64,000 nucleotides of DNA from assembly GCF_900091465.1 (NCBI RefSeq), contig NZ_FMHV01000002.1:1426001-1490000 (forward strand), given 5' to 3'. How positions within the stretch are numbered: the first letter of the stretch is position 1; each line of letters starts with the position of its first letter. This DNA is from Micromonospora rhizosphaerae (lineage in GTDB: Bacteria; Actinomycetota; Actinomycetes; Mycobacteriales; Micromonosporaceae). Positions 1-10,024 of the stretch are shown here, piece after piece. The notes beneath the pieces are model-generated. The model saw only the letters and a program-made list of their open reading frames with translations, had not been told where the DNA came from and made no database searches. The position numbers and the translations under genes were made by a program.

Positions 1-321
1 GCCGAACTCGCCGAAGCTGGCGAACTGGGCCCGGTCGCGGATCAGGCCGAACGTGGCGACCTCCCAGAAGGCGGTGGTGCCACCGTTGCCGATGATCACC
101 TCGTGGCCCTCGGGAAGGGAGAAGAACTCGGCGATGCCGCGGCGCAGCCGGGCCACCTGGTCGCGGACCGTCTTCTGCCGGTGCGACGTGCCCAGGTAGC
201 TGGTGGCCACGTCGGCGAGGGCGGAGACCGCCGCCGGACGGACCTTGGACGGCCCGCAGCCGAACCGCCCGTCGGCGGGCTTGATGTCGTCGGGAATCCG
301 GATGGTCGGTGCGTCAGCCAC
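1..321 (-). CDS. serC: Phosphoserine aminotransferase, N-terminal part (runs off window)
   Basis: PLP-dependent aminotransferase that makes 3-phosphoserine from 3-phosphohydroxypyruvate in serine biosynthesis; the family also serves PLP synthesis in some bacteria. Only the first 107 codons are present, because the C-terminus lies beyond base 1. Visible family motifs are GCGPSKVR near residues 22-29, GTSHRQ in the fifties and GNGGTTAFWE near residue 80. The start is GTG at 321-319, giving MADAPTIRIPDD, with a weak AAGGA about 11 bases upstream. It lies downstream of citrate synthase on the same strand but a strong hairpin separates them, so it probably has its own promoter. Identification is firm. 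Confidence 0.9.
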   Translation of the reverse strand, partial: MADAPTIRIPDDIKPADGRFGCGPSKVRPAAVSALADVATSYLGTSHRQKTVRDQVARLRRGIAEFFSLPEGHEVIIGNGGTTAFWEVATFGLIRDRAQFASFGEFG

Positions 322-520
322 GGTTGTCGAGATCCTTCCGCATGGCGAGGGCGGGCCAGTTCAGCGGGCGCGGATCGACGGCGGACGCGTGCGGGCACAC
401 GGCGCGGCCGGGATCCGGGCCCGGTCCGGCGACACTGCCGGCCTTCATCCTTGCACCCTGGTCGGCCTGCCCGACGGCTGGTCCCACGTCCCGCGGTGAG
501 GCGTGCGCCACAGGACGCGC

Positions 521-552
521 GAGGGGTCCCGTCCGCGCGGACGGGACCCCTC
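521..552 (-). terminator. Intrinsic-type hairpin terminator after citrate synthase
   Basis: Perfect 15-bp inverted repeat, 521-535 against 538-552, with a 2-base loop. It lies 14 bases beyond the citrate synthase stop codon and before serC. There is no U-tract, which is usual for high-GC actinobacteria. Confidence 0.85.
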
Positions 553-566
553 GCCGGGTACGCGGA

Positions 567-1673
567 TCAGACGCCGTGCGGGATGGCGTCCCAGCCCTCG
601 ACCTCCTGCGGCTTCCGCGGGCCGGGGCCGACGTAGCGGGCCGACGGGCGGACCAGCCGCTGGAGCTTCTTCTGCTCCAGGATGTGCGCGCTCCAGCCAC
701 CCATCCGGGCGCAGGTGAACATCGAGGTGAACATGTGCGCCGGCACCTCGGCGAAGTCCAGCACCACGGCGGACCAGAACTCGACGTTGGTGGCGAGCAC
801 CCGGTCCGGGCGGCGGGCCTGGAGCTCGGCCAGGGCGGCCCGCTCCAGCGCCTCGGCGACCTCGAAGCGCGGCGCGCCCAGCTCCCTGGCGGTCCGCCGG
901 AGCACCCGGGCGCGCGGGTCCTCGGCCCGGTAGACCCGGTGGCCGAAGCCCATCAGCCGCTCGCCCCGGTCGAGGACGCCCTTGACGTACCCCTCGGCGT
1001 CGCCGCTGCGCTCGACGGCCTCGAGCATGTTGAGCACCCGGGACGGCGCGCCGCCGTGCAGCGGGCCGGAGAGGGCGCCGATGCCGGAGGAGATGCAGGC
1101 CGCGGCGTCGGCGCCGGTGGAGGCGACGATCCGGGCGGTGAAGGTGGAGGCGTTCAGGCCGTGCTCGGCGGCCGAGATGAAGTACGCGTCGACGGCCTTG
1201 ACGTGCCGCGGGTCCGGCTCACCCCGCCAGCGCTTCATGAAGCGCTCGACGATCGTCTCCGCCTTGTCGATCTCCTTCTGCGGCACCGCCGGCAGGCCGA
1301 GGCCGCGGGCGGACTGGGCGACGAAGGAGAGCGCGGTGACCGACACCCGGGCCAGGTCCTCGCGCGCCTGCTCGTCGGAGATGTCGAGGAGCTGGTTGAG
1401 CCCCCAGTAGGGGGCGAGCATGGCCACGGCGGACTGCACGTCGACCCGGATGTCGCCGGAGTGCACCGGGACCGGGAACGGCTCGGCCGGGGGCAGGCCG
1501 GGGCCGAAGCGCCCGTCGACCAGCAGCGCCCAGACGTTGCCGAAGGAGACCTGGCCGATCAGATCCTCGATGTCGACACCGCGATAGCGCAGCGCGCCGC
1601 CCTCGCGGTCCGGTTCGGCGATCTCGGTCTCGAAGGCTACGACGCCCTCGAGGCCCGGTTTGAAGTCGGACAT
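567..1673 (-). CDS. Citrate synthase (actinobacterial citrate synthase 2 type)
   Basis: Condenses oxaloacetate and acetyl-CoA to citrate at the entry to the TCA cycle. The 368-aa protein is of the short bacterial form without the long N-terminal domain of hexameric GltA. Catalytic-site landmarks are HGLNAST at 171, GPLHGGAPSRV with His206, GFGHRVYR with His245 and an Asp near 306 in VVLDF. The start MSDFKPGLEG at 1673 was chosen because translation further upstream gives low-complexity Arg/Pro sequence. It is divergent from pdxH, an order I recognise from actinomycete chromosomes. A related methylcitrate synthase role cannot be excluded, but no prp genes are nearby. Confidence 0.93.
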   Translation of the reverse strand: MSDFKPGLEGVVAFETEIAEPDREGGALRYRGVDIEDLIGQVSFGNVWALLVDGRFGPGLPPAEPFPVPVHSGDIRVDVQSAVAMLAPYWGLNQLLDISDEQAREDLARVSVTALSFVAQSARGLGLPAVPQKEIDKAETIVERFMKRWRGEPDPRHVKAVDAYFISAAEHGLNASTFTARIVASTGADAAACISSGIGALSGPLHGGAPSRVLNMLEAVERSGDAEGYVKGVLDRGERLMGFGHRVYRAEDPRARVLRRTARELGAPRFEVAEALERAALAELQARRPDRVLATNVEFWSAVVLDFAEVPAHMFTSMFTCARMGGWSAHILEQKKLQRLVRPSARYVGPGPRKPQEVEGWDAIPHGV

Positions 1674-1914
1674 GTCGTCTCCTGGCTTCCGGCTCGGTAC
1701 GCCCGCCGCGGCCTCCTCCGGCCGAACCTTGGGCGACCCACAGGGATGTGTTCGTGACATCTTGCCTGGCAGGTAACCGAGTGCGCGACCCGCCGCGACT
1801 GTGCTGCACGTGACATCCCCGCGGGTGGACAAGCTCACCCTCTCGGCCAGACTGGGCGGTGGGGTCTGGCCAGCGTCGGGGGACGCGGGCGCCCCGGCGA
1901 GGGGGAGAAGGAAC
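1674..1914. promoter_or_regulatory. Divergent promoter region, citrate synthase / pdxH
   Basis: 241 bases between the divergent starts must hold both promoters. No operator palindrome stood out. The pdxH ribosome site GGGGGAGAAGGA lies at about 1901-1912, which supports the GTG start at 1915. Confidence 0.5.
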
Positions 1915-2574
1915 GTGACCGGCGACACACCGGCGCCTGCGGCCATGCGTAACGAGTACGCCGCCGACCAGGGCCTTTCCGAGACGGACCTGGCAGCCGA
2001 CTGGTACACCCAGTTCGACCGCTGGTTCGCCGACGCGGTGGCCTTCCCCCTCCCTGAGCCGAACGCGATGATCGTCGGCACCGCCGACGCCGCCGGCCGT
2101 CCCAGCGGCCGCACCGTCCTGCTCAAGGGCTACGACCCGGACGGCTTCGTGTTCTTCACCAACTACGGCTCGCGCAAGGGTGCCGAGGCGGCCGCCAACC
2201 CGTGGGCCAGCCTGGTCTTCCCCTGGTTCCCAATGCAGCGTCAGGTGGTGGTCGCCGGCCGGGTGGAGCGGATCGACCGGGCGGAGACCGAGGCGTACTT
2301 CGCCACCCGGCCCCGCGGCTCCCAGCTCGGTGCCTGGGCGAGCAGCCAGTCGCAGGTGATCCCGGACCGGGCCGCGCTGGACGACGCCTACCGGGCGGTG
2401 GCGGAGCGCTTCGCGGACGTGGACCAGATCCCCCCGCCGCCGCACTGGGGTGGGCTGCGGGTACGCCCCGCGTCGGTGGAGTTCTGGCAGGGCCGGGTCG
2501 GCCGGCTGCACGACCGGTTGCGGTTCCGGCGCACCGAGCACGGCGACTGGGTCACCGAGCGGCTGGCGCCGTGA
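1915..2574 (+). CDS. pdxH: Pyridoxamine 5'-phosphate oxidase
   Basis: FMN-dependent oxidase that forms pyridoxal 5'-phosphate from PNP or PMP, the last step of vitamin B6 salvage. The 219-aa length is normal. Visible family features are the substrate and FMN region [14 protein letters not shown] followed by [10 protein letters not shown], the central SRGSQ-like segment [12 protein letters not shown], and the C-terminal [10 protein letters not shown] with RLHDR. The GTG start at 1915 has a strong purine-rich ribosome site just upstream. Its stop overlaps the MFS start at 2571, so the two are translationally coupled. A PLP enzyme (serC) lies close by, a typical metabolic neighbourhood. Confidence 0.95.
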   Translation: MTGDTPAPAAMRNEYAADQGLSETDLAADWYTQFDRWFADAVAFPLPEPNAMIVGTADAAGRPSGRTVLLKGYDPDGFVFFTNYGSRKGAEAAANPWASLVFPWFPMQRQVVVAGRVERIDRAETEAYFATRPRGSQLGAWASSQSQVIPDRAALDDAYRAVAERFADVDQIPPPPHWGGLRVRPASVEFWQGRVGRLHDRLRFRRTEHGDWVTERLAP

Positions 2575-3959
2575 CCGGAGTCAAGGAGGCCCGGCCGCGC
2601 GGGGCACGGCGCTGGGCGATCGATCTGCGCCCGCTGGGCGTGCCCGCCTACCGGCGGGTCTGGCTCGGCAACGGCGTGGCGATGTTCGGCTTCCAGTTCA
2701 CCGCCGTGGCCGTACCGGTGGAGATGTTCGCCCTGACCGGGGGGTCGTTCTGGGTCGGTCTGCTCGGCGTGGCCGGGTTCCTGCCGCTGCTGGTTTTCGG
2801 GCTCTGGGGCGGCGCGGTCGCCGACGCCCGGGACCGGCGCCGGGTGCTGCTGGCGGGGGGCGCGCTGCTCTGGGCGTCGACCCTGGCGCTGCTGGCCCAG
2901 TCCCTGCTCCGGGTGGGCAGCCCGGTGCTGCTGCTCGCCCTGGTGGCGGTGCAGTCGATCGCGTTCGCGATCACCTCGCCCGCCCGCAGCGCGATCCTGC
3001 CGCGGCTGGTGCCGGACGACCTGGTCCCGGCGGCCAGCACGCTGAACTTCACCACGTTCACCGCGACCTCCGTCTTCGGGCCGCTGGCCGCGGGCCTGAT
3101 CTTCGCCACCTGGCGGACCGACGTCGGACTGCCGATCGCGTACGCGGTGGACGCGCTGCTCTTCACCGTCTCGCTCTGGGCCACCCTGCGGCTGCCGGCG
3201 ATGCCGCCGGAGCCGGACCCGGAGGGCGATGGCACTCCGCACCGGGCGGGGCTGGCCAGCATCGTGGACGGCTTCCGCTACCTGGCCACCACGCCGGTGC
3301 TGATGCTCTCGTTCGCCATCGACCTGATCGCGATGATCCTGGCCATGCCCCGGGCGCTCTTCCCGGAGGTGGCGCAGGAGCGGCTCGGCGGTGGCGGAGC
3401 GGTCGGCTGGCTCTACAGCGCCATCGCCATCGGGGCGATGGTGGGTGGCCTCACCTCCGGGTGGATCGGCCGGCTCCGGAGGCAGGGGTTGGCGCTGGTG
3501 GTGGCCGTGGTGGGCTGGGGTGTGGCGATCGCCCTGGCCGGGCTGGCCCGCCAGCTCTGGTTGGTGGTGCTGCTGCTCGCCCTGGCCGGGGCGGCCGACC
3601 TGGTCAGCTCGGTGCTGCGGCAGTCGATGCTCCTGGTCTACGCACCGGACCGGATGCGCGGCCGGCTGCAAGGGGTCAACACGGTGGTGGTGGCCGGCGG
3701 CCCGCGCCTCGGCGACCTGCGGGCCGGCATGGTGGCTGCCGGGTTCGGCACGACCGTCGCCTGGGTCGGCGGCGGCCTCGTCTCCGCCGTCCTCGCCGTG
3801 CTGCTGGTGGTGGCCTTCCCGGCGCTGTTGCGCTACCGCGCCGCCACCCGTCCGCCAGCCGGGACTGATCCGGCTCCGGATGCCGGAGGGCCCGGCGCCG
3901 CCCGGCCGGCGGGGAGGCGGGGTCGCCGGGTTCAGCGTGGGGTGCGGGCGACGGACTAA
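2571..3959 (+). CDS. MFS transporter, EntS-like exporter family
   Basis: Membrane carrier of 462 aa with about twelve hydrophobic segments, of the MFS_3/EntS type that exports siderophores or drugs. The family loop signature appears as [12 protein letters not shown] after the second helix. The sequence [13 protein letters not shown] in the first half and [11 protein letters not shown] late in the second half are typical of this branch. The tail of about 45 residues is Pro/Arg/Gly-rich and probably cytoplasmic. The GTG at 2571 overlaps the pdxH stop (GTGA), so expression is coupled to pdxH. The substrate cannot be read from sequence, and nothing nearby makes a siderophore. Confidence 0.88.
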   Translation: MTGVKEARPRGARRWAIDLRPLGVPAYRRVWLGNGVAMFGFQFTAVAVPVEMFALTGGSFWVGLLGVAGFLPLLVFGLWGGAVADARDRRRVLLAGGALLWASTLALLAQSLLRVGSPVLLLALVAVQSIAFAITSPARSAILPRLVPDDLVPAASTLNFTTFTATSVFGPLAAGLIFATWRTDVGLPIAYAVDALLFTVSLWATLRLPAMPPEPDPEGDGTPHRAGLASIVDGFRYLATTPVLMLSFAIDLIAMILAMPRALFPEVAQERLGGGGAVGWLYSAIAIGAMVGGLTSGWIGRLRRQGLALVVAVVGWGVAIALAGLARQLWLVVLLLALAGAADLVSSVLRQSMLLVYAPDRMRGRLQGVNTVVVAGGPRLGDLRAGMVAAGFGTTVAWVGGGLVSAVLAVLLVVAFPALLRYRAATRPPAGTDPAPDAGGPGAARPAGRRGRRVQRGVRATD

Positions 3960-3969
3960 GGTCGCCGGC

Positions 3970-4899
3970 ATGGACAGCGCCGTGCAGCCGTCACCCTCGG
4001 GGATTCAGTGGACCATCGCGGGCCACGGCCACGAGGCGGTCGTCGTCGAGGTCGGCGGGGGGCTGCGGGCGTACCGGCACGACGGGGTGGACTACGTCGA
4101 CGGGTACGCGGCGGACGAGATCTGCCCCGGCTGCGCCGGGCAGGTGCTGGCACCGTGGCCGAACCGGATCCGCGACGGCGCGTACACCTTCGGCGGGCGG
4201 TCGTTGCAGCTCGACCTGAGCGAGCCGGCCCGGCACAACGCCATCCACGGCCTGGTCAACTGGGTCTCCTGGCACCTGGTCGAGCGGTCCGCCGACGCCG
4301 TCACCGTCGGCTACGACCTGCCGCCGAGCCCCGGCTACCCGTGGCCGCTGCGGCTGCGTACCCGGTGGAGCGTGGGGCCGGCGGGCCTGCGCGCGGAGCA
4401 GGAGGCGACCAACGTCGGCGACGAGCCCTGCCCGTTCGGCTACTCGACGCACCCGTACCTGCGGCTGCCCGGTGTCGCCGTGAACGACCTGTCGATGCGG
4501 GTGCCGGGGCGTAGCCGGGTGCTGGTGGACAACCGGCTGCTGCCGATCGGCACCACCGCGGTCGCCGGCACCGAGTACGACTTCACCGAACCCCGCCCGG
4601 TCGGCCCCGCGGTGCTCGACACGGCCTTCGGCGACGTGATCCGGGACGACGACGGCGGCTCGTCGGTGACCCTCACCGCCCTTGACAACTCCGCCGCCGT
4701 GCGCGTCTGGGCGGACCGGGAGTTCGGGTGGTGGCAGGTCTTCAGCGGGGACACGCTCAGCGGGGAGCGGCGCCGCCGCTCGGTCGCGGTCGAGCCGATG
4801 ACCTGCCCGCCGGACGCGTTCCGCTCGGGCAAGGACCTGATCATCCTGAAGCCGGGCGACACCTGGCGGGGCGCCTGGGGCGTCCGGCCCGGGGCCTGA
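3970..4899 (+). CDS. Aldose 1-epimerase family protein (GalM-like)
   Basis: Mutarotase-fold enzyme of 309 aa, expected to interconvert alpha and beta anomers of an aldose. Family landmarks are APWPNRIRDG around residue 62, a conserved HNAIHGL around residue 90, and STHPYLRL with the second catalytic His around residue 160. VAVEPMTCPPDAF near the C-terminus carries the conserved EPM-type glutamate. The ATG at 3970 lies 10 bases after the MFS stop, so it probably belongs to the pdxH transcript. The exact sugar is unknown; the YihR/Gal10-like branch is possible. Confidence 0.9.
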   Translation: MDSAVQPSPSGIQWTIAGHGHEAVVVEVGGGLRAYRHDGVDYVDGYAADEICPGCAGQVLAPWPNRIRDGAYTFGGRSLQLDLSEPARHNAIHGLVNWVSWHLVERSADAVTVGYDLPPSPGYPWPLRLRTRWSVGPAGLRAEQEATNVGDEPCPFGYSTHPYLRLPGVAVNDLSMRVPGRSRVLVDNRLLPIGTTAVAGTEYDFTEPRPVGPAVLDTAFGDVIRDDDGGSSVTLTALDNSAAVRVWADREFGWWQVFSGDTLSGERRRRSVAVEPMTCPPDAFRSGKDLIILKPGDTWRGAWGVRPGA

Positions 4900-4916
4900 G
4901 CGGCGCGGGGGGCGGC

Positions 4917-5519
4917 ATGGAGTTCGCCGAGGTGGTCCGGCGTCGCCGGATGGTGCGCAACTACGACCCGGACCGCCCGGTCCCGCCCGACGTGGTGGAT
5001 CGGCTGCTGGATCACGCGATCCGGGCGCCGTCGGCGGGCTTCGCTCAGGGCTGGGGCTTCCTGGTGTTGGAGACTCCGGAGGACCGGGAGCGGTTCTGGA
5101 CGGCGGCCACCCCGGGTGGCGGCGGGCGGGAGCGCTGGCTGGCCGGGATGCGGAAGGCCCCGCTGATCGTCGTGCCGCACGCGAATCGCTCCGCCTATCT
5201 GGATCGGTACGCCGAGCCGGACAAGGGTTGGGCGGACCGGTCGACCGAACGCTGGCCGGTGCCCTACTGGTACGTCGACACCGGCTTCGCCGCCCTGCTG
5301 ATGCTGCTCACCGCCGTGGACGAGGGGCTGGGGGCGTGCTTCTTCGGCATCCCCCCGCACCGGATCGACGCCTACCGGGCGGCGTTCGGGGTGCCCGAGG
5401 AGTACCAGCCGATCGGCGCGGTGACGGTGGGTTACCGGGCTCCCGACCACCGATCGCCGTCGCTGCGGCGTGGGCGGCGGCCGGTCGGCGAGGTGGTCCG
5501 GCGGGGGCGGTGGAGCTGA
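4917..5519 (+). CDS. Nitroreductase family protein
   Basis: FMN-dependent oxidoreductase of 200 aa. The N-terminal RRRRMVRNYDPDRPVP is the classic nitroreductase entry with FMN-phosphate-contacting arginines, and RAPSAGFAQGW near residue 40 is the second FMN contact. GFAALLMLLTAVDEGLGACFFG forms the core dimer helix. It starts 17 bases after the epimerase stop on the same strand, so it is probably the last gene of the pdxH operon. The natural substrate is unknown. In this family activity ranges from nitro or quinone reduction to dehalogenation. Confidence 0.9.
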   Translation: MEFAEVVRRRRMVRNYDPDRPVPPDVVDRLLDHAIRAPSAGFAQGWGFLVLETPEDRERFWTAATPGGGGRERWLAGMRKAPLIVVPHANRSAYLDRYAEPDKGWADRSTERWPVPYWYVDTGFAALLMLLTAVDEGLGACFFGIPPHRIDAYRAAFGVPEEYQPIGAVTVGYRAPDHRSPSLRRGRRPVGEVVRRGRWS

Positions 5520-5707
5520 TCGGCGGCGGGTGGTCCCGGTTCGGGCCGGACCGCCGTTGAGTGCCGGCTCAGGGAACCAGACATGAGGGAGTAAAACGCG
5601 ATGCGGCGAGGGCGGCTAGGCTGGCACGGACATCTTCAGCCCCGGCGCCACGCCATCACCCGGCGCGGCGTTCGGGGCCGGCCGGGCCAGGGGGAGGGGA
5701 GCGTGCC

Positions 5708-6013
5708 GTGATCTTCAGGGCGGTCCGGGACGGGCGTCCCTACCCGGAGCACAACCTCACGCTCAAGCAGTGGGCGGAGATCCCGCCGCGTCCGCTGCGG
5801 CTGGACCAGCTCATCACCACCAAGCGGGAGTTGGCCCTGGACAAGCTCCTCGCCGAGGACTCCACCTTCTACGGTGATCTCTTCCCGCACGTGGTGCAGT
5901 GGAACGGCGGCCTCTACCTGGAGGACGGCCTGCACCGGGCGCTGCGCGCGGCGCTCCAGCAGCGCAACCAGATCCACGCCCGGGTCCTGGTGCTCAGCGG
6001 CGACGCCGAGTGA
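5708..6013 (+). CDS. Conserved actinobacterial ~100-aa protein (VapB-antitoxin-like annotation in relatives)
   Basis: 101-aa soluble protein beginning MIFRAVRDGRPYPEHN. The pattern DQLITTKRELALDKLL, then EDSTFYGDLFPHVVQW, then YLEDGLHRALRAAL is one I recognise as strongly conserved in Streptomyces and Micromonospora. Relatives there are often labelled type II antitoxin (VapB family). No toxin gene adjoins it, so that label should not be read as function. GTG 5708 is chosen because the conserved block starts at once; a GTG at 5703 is out of frame. It stands alone 188 bases after the nitroreductase. Confidence 0.75.
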   Translation: MIFRAVRDGRPYPEHNLTLKQWAEIPPRPLRLDQLITTKRELALDKLLAEDSTFYGDLFPHVVQWNGGLYLEDGLHRALRAALQQRNQIHARVLVLSGDAE

Positions 6014-6045
6014 CGACCGCCTGAAGAATCGTTAAGGTGGCCCCC

Positions 6046-7209
6046 ATGACCGCACCCCTTGACCTGCTGGAGATCGACGCGTCGCTGGGCGAGGAGGAGC
6101 GGCAGATCCGCGCCGTCGTGCGCCAGCTCGTCGATGATCGGGTACGCCCGCACGTCGCCGGCTGGTACGAGGAGGGCCAGGTGCCCGCCCGCGAGCTGGC
6201 CCGGGAGTTCGGCAAGCTCGGCCTGCTCGGCATGCACCTGACCGGGTACGGCTGCGCCGGTGCCTCGGCGGTCGCGTACGGGCTGGCCTGCCTGGAGCTG
6301 GAGGCCGGCGACTCCGGCGTCCGCTCGCTGGTCTCGGTGCAGGGCTCGCTGGCCATGTACGCCATCTGGCGGTACGGCAGCGAGGAGCAGAAGCAGCGCT
6401 GGCTGCCGACGATGGCGGTCGGCGAGGCGATCGGTTGCTTCGGGCTGACCGAGCCGGACCACGGCTCCGACCCGGCCTCGATGGCCACCCGGGCCCGCCG
6501 GGACGGCGACGACTGGATCCTCAGTGGCACCAAGATGTGGATCACCAACGCGCCGATCGCCGACGTCGCGGTGATCTGGGCGCGTACCGAAGAGGGCGTG
6601 CGCGGCTTCGCCGTACCGATGGACACGCCCGGGGTGACGGCGCGGGAGATCCGGCACAAGATGTCGCTACGCGCGTCGGTCACCGGCGAGATCGCCCTCG
6701 ACGACGTCCGGCTCCCGGCCGACGCCCGGCTGCCTGAGGCGATCGGGCTCAAGGCGCCGCTGAGCTGCCTGAACGAGGCCCGGCACGGCATCGTCTGGGG
6801 CGCGCTCGGCGCGGCCCGCGACTGCCTGGAGACCGCCCTGTCGTACGCGGCCACGCGGACCCAGTTCGGCCGGCCGCTGGCCGGTTTCCAGCTCACCCAG
6901 GCCAAGCTCGCCGACATGGCGGTCGAGTGGAACAAGGGCCTGCTGCTGGCGCTGCACCTGGGTCGGCTCGCCGACGCCGGCAGACTGCGTCCCGAGCAGG
7001 TCAGCGTGGGCAAGCTGAACAACGTCCGGGAGGCGCTCGCGATCGCCCGGCAGTGCCGGACGATCCTCGGCGCCAACGGCGTCTCCGGGGAGTACCCGGT
7101 GATGCGGCACGCCAACAACCTGGAGAGCGTGCTGACCTACGAGGGCACCTCGGAGATCCACCAGCTGGTCATCGGGCAGCGGCTGACCGGGCTCTCGGCG
7201 TTCGCCTGA
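6046..7209 (+). CDS. Acyl-CoA dehydrogenase, glutaryl-CoA dehydrogenase type
   Basis: FAD flavoenzyme of 387 aa that oxidises an acyl-CoA at C2-C3. It carries the FAD and substrate motif GCFGLTEPDHGSDP near residue 130 and KMWITNAPIADVAV after it. TYEGTSEIH contains the catalytic base Glu366. MSLRASVTGEI and RHGIVWG resemble glutaryl-CoA dehydrogenase, which also decarboxylates, more closely than short-chain enzymes. MTAPLDLLEID at 6046 is preferred over the ATG three codons upstream by family alignment. Substrate assignment is inference from these segments; there is no lysine or tryptophan degradation cluster nearby. Confidence 0.88.
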   Translation: MTAPLDLLEIDASLGEEERQIRAVVRQLVDDRVRPHVAGWYEEGQVPARELAREFGKLGLLGMHLTGYGCAGASAVAYGLACLELEAGDSGVRSLVSVQGSLAMYAIWRYGSEEQKQRWLPTMAVGEAIGCFGLTEPDHGSDPASMATRARRDGDDWILSGTKMWITNAPIADVAVIWARTEEGVRGFAVPMDTPGVTAREIRHKMSLRASVTGEIALDDVRLPADARLPEAIGLKAPLSCLNEARHGIVWGALGAARDCLETALSYAATRTQFGRPLAGFQLTQAKLADMAVEWNKGLLLALHLGRLADAGRLRPEQVSVGKLNNVREALAIARQCRTILGANGVSGEYPVMRHANNLESVLTYEGTSEIHQLVIGQRLTGLSAFA

Positions 7210-7307
7210 CCTGCGCTTTCATCGCTGCGGATCGCTCGCCGCGCGCGCGTCGTACCGGGGACGTACCGTCATCATCAGGCGACGTTCTGACGAGGACGGT
7301 GAGGGCC

Positions 7308-8072
7308 ATGGCCCGCGACGGTGAGATCAACGAGCCCACCAGGGAGTTCCCCGGCTACCCGACCGGTGAGTCGGTGCGGGCCCGGTCGGAAGACGTCACC
7401 CCCGAGCCGGCGCCGGGCGCTCCGGCGTCGGGCGGGCCGGCCCGGGGCCTGCTCGGGGTGCTCGGCGCGGTCGCGCTGGCGGTGGTGGTGCTGCTCGGCG
7501 TGCAGGCCACCGGGATCCTGCCGGAGTTCCGCAACCCGTTCGCCAAGCAGCAGACCGACCGGAGCCAGCCGCCGCTGCTCAAGTCCATCCGCGACCTCAG
7601 CCGCTACGTCGCCGCCGAGGGCAACTTCCAGGTGGTGGTCGACCTGCAGCACGACCGCAACAACGTGCCGGAGTTCCTGCTCAACCAGCGGACGCTCTTC
7701 GTCGGGGCGGGCACGATCGAGGCGTACGTCGACTTCGCCAGGATCTCCGACGGGGCGGTGGTCGTGTCCCCCGACGGGAAGTCGGTGGAGATCAAGCTGC
7801 CCGCGCCGCAGCTCGGCGAGACCAACCTCGACCTGGAGAAGAGCTACGTCTTCGCCGAGCAGCGCGGCCTGCTCAACCGGCTGAGCGACCTGGTGGCCGG
7901 CGACCCGAACCGGCAGCAGCAGGTCTACCGGCTGGCCGAGGAGCGGATCACCGCCGCCGCCCGGGAGAGCGGGCTGACCGCTCGCGCCGAGGAGAACACC
8001 CGCAAGATGCTGGAAGGACTGCTCCGCTCCCTGGGCTACGAAAAGATCACCGTCAGCTACACCGCCCCCTGA
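7308..8072 (+). CDS. DUF4230 membrane-anchored protein
   Basis: 254-aa protein with a hydrophilic N-terminal tail of about 45 residues and one transmembrane helix, LLGVLGAVALAVVVLLGV. The rest is an outside domain of the DUF4230 type, with KSIRDLSRYVAAEGNFQVV and FVGAGTIEAYVDFARIS as core segments. DUF4230 proteins are single-pass envelope proteins of unknown function. It stands alone between the acyl-CoA dehydrogenase and a strong hairpin. ATG 7308 has a GAGGG just upstream. No enzyme motif can be seen. Confidence 0.85.
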   Translation: MARDGEINEPTREFPGYPTGESVRARSEDVTPEPAPGAPASGGPARGLLGVLGAVALAVVVLLGVQATGILPEFRNPFAKQQTDRSQPPLLKSIRDLSRYVAAEGNFQVVVDLQHDRNNVPEFLLNQRTLFVGAGTIEAYVDFARISDGAVVVSPDGKSVEIKLPAPQLGETNLDLEKSYVFAEQRGLLNRLSDLVAGDPNRQQQVYRLAEERITAAARESGLTARAEENTRKMLEGLLRSLGYEKITVSYTAP

Positions 8073-8083
8073 CCCCGTACGCG

Positions 8084-8120
8084 CCCGCGCCCGCCGGGAA
8101 GACCCGGGGGCGGGCGCGGG
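8084..8120. terminator. Bidirectional hairpin terminator
   Basis: Perfect 12-bp inverted repeat, 8084-8095 against 8109-8120, with a loop that can extend pairing by three GC pairs. It lies between the convergent DUF4230 and PspC genes and can serve both. Confidence 0.8.
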
Positions 8121-8128
8121 GCGGTGCG

Positions 8129-8335
8129 TCAGTAGCGGGTGGCCGGGTAGCGGTCCTCGTTGGGCATGAGGACCCAGAGGATCAGGTAGACGATCACCTG
8201 GGTGCCGGGCAGCAGCAGCGACAGCAGGAACAGCAGCCGGACCATGCCGGCCGACACGCCGAACCGCTGGGCCAGGCCGGCGCAGACGCCGGCGATCATG
8301 CGCCCCTGGCGGGGCCGGACCAGTTTGCGACTCAT
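8129..8335 (-). CDS. PspC-domain small membrane protein
   Basis: 68-aa protein made almost entirely of a PspC domain. It has a basic N-terminus, the AGVCAGLAQRFGVSAGMVR helix and one strongly hydrophobic segment LLFLLSLLLPGTQVIVYLIL, then LWVLMPNED. PspC proteins sit in the inner membrane and act in phage-shock or envelope-stress signalling, though many actinobacterial stand-alone copies are uncharacterised. Transcribed alone and convergent with DUF4230. Confidence 0.88.
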   Translation of the reverse strand: MSRKLVRPRQGRMIAGVCAGLAQRFGVSAGMVRLLFLLSLLLPGTQVIVYLILWVLMPNEDRYPATRY

Positions 8336-8604
8336 CGTCGATCTCCCACTCTGCGGCGATCCGCCGCGTTGGAATCAACGGTAGGAAGGGGTGCCCACCG
8401 CGCCCTCGGTCCCGAGGAGGATCGGCGACCATCGGACCCGTAGGGACTTACCCCGTCCGGGGGACAGGCGCTCACCGCGGCGGGTAGGCTCGCCGGTCGG
8501 CGCCGCCCACACCCCGGGCGGCGGCTCCCGACGACCGTTCCGACCAGGGCGGTCGCGACCCGGCCGGACCCGCACAATGGGTATGACGGCGAGGAAGTGC
8601 AGCC

Positions 8605-9975
<1,371 letters not shown>

Positions 9976-10024
9976 GCCCGCCGGGGTGACCCTCTCGCAC
10001 CCCAAAGGTCGGCGAGGAGGGGCG

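Noticed and set aside
309..1757. 482-codon plus-strand frame over citrate synthase
   Set aside because: Antisense shadow of a confident enzyme gene; typical of high-GC DNA.
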